From positions 6,502,999-6,566,998 of the forward strand of contig NC_092565.1 in NCBI RefSeq assembly GCF_037975245.1: 64,000 bases of DNA, in the 5' to 3' direction. This stretch comes from Apostichopus japonicus. Taxonomy: Eukaryota > Echinodermata > Holothuroidea > Aspidochirotida > Stichopodidae. A program made the translations under genes and the position numbers. How positions within the stretch are numbered: the stretch's first letter is position 1; each line of letters opens with the position of its first letter. Below, in pieces: positions 43,901 to 52,900 of this stretch. The notes below the pieces were generated by a model that searched no databases, was not told the DNA's origin, and worked only from the letters and a program-made list of their open reading frames with translations.

Positions 43901-46900
43901 TAACAATCTCCCAGTCGGGGTTTTTTAAGTCTTTTCATTCTTTTAAGTTTTTTATAATTTCTTGCCAGAATGGAAGGCTGATGAAACAGGTTGATCAATT
44001 AGAGCCTCTGAAGGAGAGAATGATGAATCTGCAATCTCAGTTAGAGATCGGTTTATCAACTCAGGAGGATAAAGGCTCTCTCATCAAGAAACTGGAGCAA
44101 GCGGAAAAGCTTATAGAGGAAAAGGTTGGTTTCCTATTATATTGTGGTCTTTATATTACCCCTTCTTACCACTGTCACCGAGCTGTCCTATGTGTTTTAA
44201 CTTGTTCTCTGTAACCTTGTCAACCTTCTGCCTCTGTGGATGAATTTATCCAACATGCTATAGCTTGCTGAAAAAGTTTCCAAAGGATCAGTCCAGTTCC
44301 TTCAATTGTGTTCTTTACCCCATTTTTCCCCCCACTGTTACTGTTTTGACCTATGACCTTTGACCTATAACTCAAGTGTCCTCTGTAACTGATCAGTCTG
44401 CCTCAGACAAAGATCTCACCAAGATGCTGTAGCAAGCTCAGTAGCTTCCAGAGGGGAAGGTCTGTTGCTATTGTATGTTTTTAACCATTTTACCACCCTC
44501 ACCGACCTGTCCTTGGATATACATGTGTATTACTCGTCCACTGTAACCCAGATCTCACTAGCTATGTCATAGCAAGTATAGGGGAATTGACGTAACCGTT
44601 GCCTATGTGGCCTTCTGTGTGCGTAAGTGGATGTATGATTTTATATTCAAACAGACGGCTGAGGAGCTGAGACTGTTAGAGGACAACCATTGTCTACAGA
44701 AGAGAATTGACAAACTGGAGAGGGAGAAGAACTTTCAGGACGGTCTGGAAGTAGAGTACGAAAATATGAAAGAACAGGTCAGAGGCCATTTATAACATAA
44801 CTTGGCTGTATAAATCTTTTATAGTGGTGTGTGTATCAAAGTATCAATCTTTCCAATGTCCCAGATATCTGTTCTATACAGCTTTTGGTGAAATAAATAT
44901 CAATTATTAGTAATTAAATATGTTCGAATGAGCTTGAAACTGATGGATAAATAATATTACGCCCTCATTTTCAGCGACAAATATGGTGATCACCATATTC
45001 GGTTTGTATATCTTAAAGGAGTCATGAGGTCAAATGCACTGCACAACATATCGTGTGGAACATTAATGGTATTGAAAATGTGAATCAAGTTGAAATTAGA
45101 AAATCCCTGCGCAGACCTGACAAGGGGTGTGGGGAGGGTGGGGGAGGAGCGGGAATAGGGGGTTGTGGGTCACACCTCCTCAGCTCAGGGTCAGTTAATG
45201 GGAAGCGGGGAAAATTTTGATAGGGACCAGCGAAATGTTGGGAAAAAAATAGTACGTTCTCATTTTCATTTCAGAGTGATGTTAAATTACTGATCGGGAG
45301 GGTGGGGGGGGGGTGGAGCAGGGGGTGTCACATCCCGTTTCTTGACATCCCTTGATGTGATATTTTACTACTGAAATTCAACCTGATTTATTTTTTTGCC
45401 CATGTCTTTTCGTTTTCAGTTTAATGATCTGGAGAGCAAGAAGCATGAGGCAGAGTTGTCGGTTGCACCTCTCAAGGTAAAAATGGATACAGTTAAAACA
45501 AAATTCTGCATAAATATGTTACTATTTCACAGTTACGAACTTGGGCAATCTTTATTTTGTGGCTTGTCGAAGTGTGTCTGTACAATTTCTCATATCTACT
45601 CTTTCTGTAGGATTTTCTGTACAATTCTATCATCTGTACAATGTCTCATATATTTTCAAATATCTAGAGCTGTGATATAATTTTCAAATTGTATGAAGCA
45701 TTTGATTATCCTGAACGAGCAGTTAGTGACAGAAATATCTTAGTTTTTCCAATATTTCTGATCAATCAATTTCTCTTTTTGCTGTTAAATATGATAAACA
45801 AATATTCTATACATAATCAGCATGTCTAAACTTATAAACATTTCGTACAAGACTTGTTATGTAAATGAATCAAATCCAAGAAATATTTTAAACATGATAA
45901 TGTGGAGTGACCTCCCTCTCCGAAATATACTTTTATATTTTGACAAGGTCTGTTTTTTCTGTTTTGCAGTGGTGTAGGTAGGAATGTAGGTAGGGTGAAG
46001 ATAGGGTTCAGGTGTTTCGATATATTTGGGCCATGCTTTGCTGTACGGCTTCAAAATTTTCAAGGCGATGTAGAACTCTTCTGTTTTCTACTTTCTATTT
46101 CTATATTTTCTATTTGCTGCTTCTTCTTCCTCCTTTTCTAAATATATCAGGCCAAAGTTGCTTACCTGCTGAAGCAGTTCCAAGTGAAGGATGGCACCCT
46201 TAGGAAAATGGCCGCCCAGGCAGCCGTCAGCAACCCGGAAAGAGCATCAGAAATTTTTGAGGAGATCGAGAGTTTGAAAGATCAGTTGCCGATCTACGAA
46301 TTATCTGTCAGTGACAGAGGGTCGTCGGTCAACGCCAGGAAAAACAGATCGAGAAATGTCGACGTGATGCATGATGATGTGTCAAAGGTCAGCTTAGAGG
46401 ACCATGACGATGACGGAGAGATCACTCTTCAGGAACTGATTAGGGAAGCCTCCAAGCCAACCACGGGAAAAGTCTTTCCGTGTTTAGGCGCAAGTGATGA
46501 ATTAATGTCTCCTTTGTTACTAAATGGTCAAACTGTTGGTAGGAGAGATGCTGGTAGGATGCAGGATAGGACAAGGGGAAAGGTAAGAGATGCCTAAAGG
46601 AATGTTTATTGTTTAGAATACATAATATTGTTTGGGGGAGGCATGGGGGGGTGGGGGGGGCAGGAGGTTCATAGAGGGTGCTGATAGTGGTAATCGATTA
46701 CTCGCCAGTAGTCACGATTACACTTTGGAAGCTCGATTCATCGCGCTCAAAACCTAAGTTGCGATTACTGGACTACAAACTAGCGCTACACATAAACTGC
46801 TTTTGAAAAATAGCCTAACCTATCAAAAACAACACTAAAGCAGTTTGTCAGCAAATATCGCAAAAGTACAGGTTCTCACAGTGCTAATCAGCAAGCACCT

Positions 46901-49900
46901 GCTCTGGTTAGATTCATGCATTTACTTGTCAGTAATACGCTTGTTCTGCAGTGCAACATTCAGTCCTAGCAATGTTTGATCATTGTGTATAATCGCAAAT
47001 TTGTAAGTTATAAATCTTTTACGATTGCCAAAGTATTTCTTCATATATGTTGACGATTACTGGCCTGGTTCACATTTATCGGATGTCTGTTCAAGTGTGT
47101 CAATTGCGGTGTAGTTTAATTTCAATATGCCTGCTTTTGCGCACATTGAACATCCTACAGAAAACTCTTGCATACTAATCAACACACCGCTACAAGGTGT
47201 TACATCTATTCATTGTTTGCATGTTTGCTTTAATTATTGCTAGTAGTTGTAGTAGCCACATAGATTCATTCGAAAAATTTTGATTTAACATGAACGATTT
47301 TAAGAAACGTTATAGATTGAAAGTTGTTAAGTTTTTGTTTGGTAGATGTTTTAACATGAATTAGACATCACACATTAAGACTTGAAAGAACAAATAGGGA
47401 CAGTGCACCATGGAGAAGGATTTGTTTGACTGTATTTCTGCAATGTAGAAATGACAGTGATGACATCATAACTGTAACCGAGTAATCGCAAGAAAAGCGA
47501 TCAATCGACTACAAAAGAAAGAGTCGACTATCAGCACTAGTCTGCAGTCTAATTTTAATGACCACTTATTCCTAGCAGAATCTTCTTCACAGACAGACTA
47601 ATCTAACATAGGACACAAGTTCAGTAACAGTTATATATTTTTTCAATACTGATGGGGTATGATTGGCGATACCGATATGTCTTTTTTTTTCTGAATTGGC
47701 AGCAGGCCCAAGGAACTTCTTACTTTTATTGAATGCAAGTAAATGAATGCAAGTAAAAGACAACAGGTAATCTATCAGGAAATCAGTTCTTAAACTGTTG
47801 ATTTTTTTCTTTGCAGACTCCATCTCCCGTTGCAAGTGATGATACCTTACAGAGACTGGTCCAGTCAGATGCTGACGATAGTATCGATTTCCCTGTCGGA
47901 AGGTCAAAGGTCAGGCACCTTAATCAGCATAGTGTCTCTGCACCACCCTCTCACATCAGACCACCATTAATGAGAACAAGAAATAATGACTTTGGATCAG
48001 CAGACCCACCCTCATCAACGTCCAGTTTGGATCGCGGACATTCTTTGGATACGATGGGGAATTTTTCTCTGCCTTCTGACCCAGTAAGGATCGGTGTGGA
48101 TGAAGGTGGAACCGGAGTCAGTGCAATAAGGACTCCCGGTGGTTCCACTGGGATGAATAATGGACAATTGAATATACCACGTGGTATACCTGGACATGGT
48201 GATACGCCCCGAACTTACCACCAAACAGAGGTTCCTCCTCTTCCTAATGGATTCCCGCCAACCTCTGGTGCAAACATTCCAAGTCAAAATGTGTATAATC
48301 AAAGACCTGTACAGACATCGTTACATTTTATGACCCCGCCAAGGGTTCCTCCAGCTCCTGTGCATCACCTGTCAAATAGCGCCAGTTCCTCTTCCTTGCC
48401 ATCATCTCACATTCGACCATTTAGTGGACCCTCGTGGTCACTACCGGTACCCATAAATCATTCTATACCACCGGACCCACCTTACTCCCTTTCCGTCGAC
48501 AAGAGGGTCGGTAAGACCAGTGCTCTTCTCGTCTGGCAACCTCCACCGTTAGATGATATGACTAGAAATAACGGACAGGAGATCGCCGGTTACAAGATCT
48601 ACGTGAACGGGCAACTCAAACAGCTGGTGACCAGTCCTCGTATGACTAAAGTAAGCACTGTATCGATCACTTGTTCCTTTATTGCAGGGGTGGGCAACCT
48701 TTTTGAATGAATGATCCAGATATAAGGAGTGAAAAATTGACTGGGTCGCACCTAACCGCACCTGTTGATTTCAAACCTTTGATTCAGAGGACTTTCAAGC
48801 AATTGGTGCGTGTACTTAATCTGTATTCAAAAAAACATAATGTCAATACAGTACAGTTGATAATTAATGGGGATAATAGGTTTACCTGCCAGCATCATTA
48901 GTGCGAATAAATTCTGAGAAGCTCGTTTTTTGTGATGATTTAAAATAGATTATTTTTTTCCTTTTTCTTGAGACATCTGACAGGCCGCAAAAAAAATCAA
49001 TGGCGAGCTGCATGTGGCCCGCGGGCAGCAGTAGGTTGCCCATCCCTGCTTTATTCGGTTGCCTTGAAATGATGGTTCATTAAAGCACAAAAAAATAGTT
49101 AAGTTTGACAAACTGTTTGTTTGCCCATTATGGTCATGTCATTGACTACATGTATACTAAACTGTCTACTACCATCAGTCCAACATTGCATGTCTTTACC
49201 ACTTTTCAATGTTTTGGAGAAGTAAACCTTTGAAACATTTCAGGGGCTGCAATTTAAAGTTAATCAGTCAGTTCTCCTCAGATGTAACACAAAGCTCAAT
49301 AGGATCAAAGGTAGACATTATGGTCACATATGACTTAAAATTTTAAGGAAAAATGATGTTGAGTGGCTATCCAAGGTGTTCTGTTGTTCATATGAAATTG
49401 AAAGAGAAAACAAAAAACGATGTTTTAGTTGGTTAATTAGGAATTAAATTAAATAATGTTTAAGGAAGTGACATATTAGTCCTGTGCTGAGGAGCTGATG
49501 TCATCAATCAATTAGGTGCTATTGTTTACAGGTTTTGTGGCTTATCATATGACCTGATTACAAATGTATTGACCAATTAATCAAAGATAGTAACTGTTGT
49601 TTGGATTTTCTCTGTTTATTATTAAGATGGAATTCTTTCAAAGATTTTGTATGCATGGTTAGTTTAAGGTTAGTAAACAGTTTCAGTCCAAAAATTTGCC
49701 TCCATGGAGCACATTCCAGACACGTTATATATTTATGAAGGTGATAACTATTTAGAGATGGATAGAAAGGGATATTCCAGTGGCAGGGGTAACAAAAATT
49801 TTGAAGAGAAAAATATTCCACATTTTTAGGAGGTGAAAAATCTTCTGTAAATAAAATGATTGACATATTAGAAAGCAAAGACATTTTGTATTTACTACTA

Positions 49901-52900
49901 TGCTCTTGCCAGATGCAATTTCAAAATATCACCAAAAATTAAAATATTCATTTCATTGTAATACAAATTGCTATGAGGATGTGGTTTTGACCTTAAGATG
50001 CAGAAAGTCTTCATGCAATTTTTGCAAATCCATTTAGCTTCAAGCTACCAGAAGAACCTTGTAAACCTGGATCAAAACTTCATTCTTTTTTTGCCATCAT
50101 TACTCCACCTCAGGCACTTGTGACAAATTTGAATCTCAAGGTGATCCGAACGTTTGGCATTCAGACGGTTTCTCTCGATGGAAATGCCTCACCTGTGAGA
50201 CAGGTGAGCTTTACGTTACCACAGAGTGACGTGTCGGTATCGGGTATGTCAGATTCCAGCCTGAGTGATTCTGCCAGGGAACCTTCCACGGAGGCCTCCT
50301 CCTCTATGGCTGGGGAAAGATCAAAACAAAGAATGGTAAGTTCTGGTCCAGGGGCCATTGGGGAAGGGTTGTGATGGGAGGGGTGATGTTGTTACAGGAT
50401 TTTGAAGTTCCGTTATATCTATGGTTCATAACAAATCCAAGGGCAAGAAGTGAGGTAATGTTATGAATTCATTATGATTGAGAATTGACAGTTATGGGGA
50501 AAGTTATCTCATAATTATCCCGATTCCAAGGACTCTTTCTGTTTATAGATGATTTTAGTAGTGCATTATGGGTTGTAGCACACAAAGACAATAATATCGA
50601 AATGTACAATCCCAAATTAATTTTAATTATTTTTTGATCAAACTTAGAGATTATTCCCGCCCAACGACTAAGGATTGTTGGTTATGTATGTATGGAATCA
50701 GCAGTGAATTATTTGATACAGGGACGATTGTGCAATGATGGCATCGCATTTCGGCCCGGATTGTCGATCAAACCCCGATAATCGACCAGATGTTATCGCA
50801 AGTGTTAGATTCCAGTCAGAGGACTTCAATCATCAGTTAATGCCAAACCCGAGCCACTCATTTTGACTATCTTTTTCCTCTTTCAGTTCATGGCTGTGTA
50901 TTCGTACAATCCAATGGAGCATTCACCCAATGAAACTCCAGAGAAGGAGCTGAGTTTCAAGGAAGGGGATATGATTCGAGTTCAGGGCCATATGAGAAAA
51001 GATGGATTTTATCATGGATCAGTAAGTAATATAGCGTAAAAACATCAACTTTAAACATTCAGATGTAAAGATTACGATAGATTTCTGATATAATTGGGCC
51101 ATTAGGGAAACCCAACCCCCTCCCCCTTCTCTTTCTTTTTTTGTCAATTTTTACTTTCTAATACACGGAAATGGTTACTCAGTTTTCACCAGGTTCAAAT
51201 GACAACATTTATAGTCTAATACAGCACATCAGCTGTAAGGGGAATCAATGTCTTAGATTTGAAACTTCTCTTGTGATATAAACATTCCCTTGTGACATTT
51301 ACTTGTAAAGTCTCAGGCCTAGATTTCTGGTTCACAAGTCACGCTTACTGCAGACTGGACGTGATCCAAGTTGACACGCCAAAATGACTTGATAACTGCT
51401 GAAAATGTCTCGTCTTTTGTATAACTCCTAAACTAAGTCGACTTGGAAGCTACTGAAAATATCTCCACGTGATAACTACTGAATATGACCCGATTACTAC
51501 TGAAAATGACCCGATTACTGGTCAGAATCAATGAAAATGACATGATTCCAGACTCCTGACTTACTAGGTAACTACTGAAAATGTCTTGACCCCATTACTA
51601 CTGAAAATGACCCGACTCAATAACTACTGACTTGACCAGATTACTACTGAAAATGACCCCATTACTGGTCAGAATCAATGAAAATGACATGACTCCTGAC
51701 TTACTAGGTAAACTACCGAAAATGTCTCGACACCATTACTACTGCAAATGAGCCGACTCGATAACTACAGACTTGACCAGATTACTACTGAAAATGACCC
51801 GATGACTGGTCAGAATACCTGAAAATGACATGACCCGATTACACCATTTGCAGAATTCATTTCCAGTGCAGAAATTAATCACAAAATTGAAAGCAAATGT
51901 GGCTTGATAATGTTATATTTAGACTCGATCATGTCAACTTTATCACATAGACCAATACATGATGGTTAGGTTTACTCTCTATGTCTGGGTATATGATAAA
52001 TGCAGGTAGGATAGTTTACAATCCCGTCTGTGTCAATGGCACAAAGGTTTAGTGACCGTCCAACTTCATTGAAGAAGTCTCCATTTCAAGTTCAGGGGAA
52101 AGAAAGGTAAAATTACCCCGTGAATTTTTATATATCTTTGATTATTCTTTCCACAAAATGATGATTGGGATTTACTCTCTATATCTGGTGAAATCAAAGT
52201 ATAAATAGATAGATGTTTAAAGGAGAAATAAACTCTGGGTTTTTGGAGTGTACATGCAGTAGGGGATATTTTTCTGATACCATTTATGAAATTACAAAGC
52301 AAAATATAGTTTCCCTGAATTTTACGCGAATTTTCCAATTATTTTTTTTTTACCAATTTGAACAACGGCCATTTTGTTAATTTGAGATTGAGGGCGCTTC
52401 AAAAGTGACGTAGGCTAGCCTCATCGTAACTTCAAAACAATGAAGCTTTGCATACGAGTTATAGTCTATTCACACTATGTTCGAGCATCTTGCTTCGCTT
52501 ATTTCACCGGTTAAAATGCCTGAATGCCAAGCCTTTGGTTGTGTTAACCGAAGAGAGGAAGAGGGAGCAGAAAAAGGAAAAAGATATTTCGTTATTCCAG
52601 ATGGAATAAAATATCCGGAAAAGAGTGAACTTTCACTGAGGTGTACAGTACCTGTTCGTTATGTTCTCAGCAGCCGTAGGAAAAGGATTCTTCTTCTTGT
52701 ACCTCAAGAAATTTAAAAAACAGAGTTCTAAATGAACTGGCTGCAAAAATATCTGGCAGAATTCAGGTCTGTTGGTCAGACTTTCTCCTGCGTTCAACAA
52801 ACCTTTTTCCGCGAACAATCCATAGCAGCATACTCTCCCCTTGTCGCTTTCCAATGGCGAACAGAGTGCACACAGACACGATTCTTCGCAGTGGCTTGCG

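Larger units (their letters stand above)
38947..46150 (+). other. Introns 18-26
   Basis: Short to medium introns between small coiled-coil exons. They hold several G-rich or C-rich tracts (for example 40675-40694, 40741-40760, 45123-45170, 45295-45330), a 21-bp doublet near 39686-39735, a degenerate 111-bp tandem repeat at 41486-41880 and copy 2 of the structured repeat. No further exon is supported. Confidence 0.6.
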
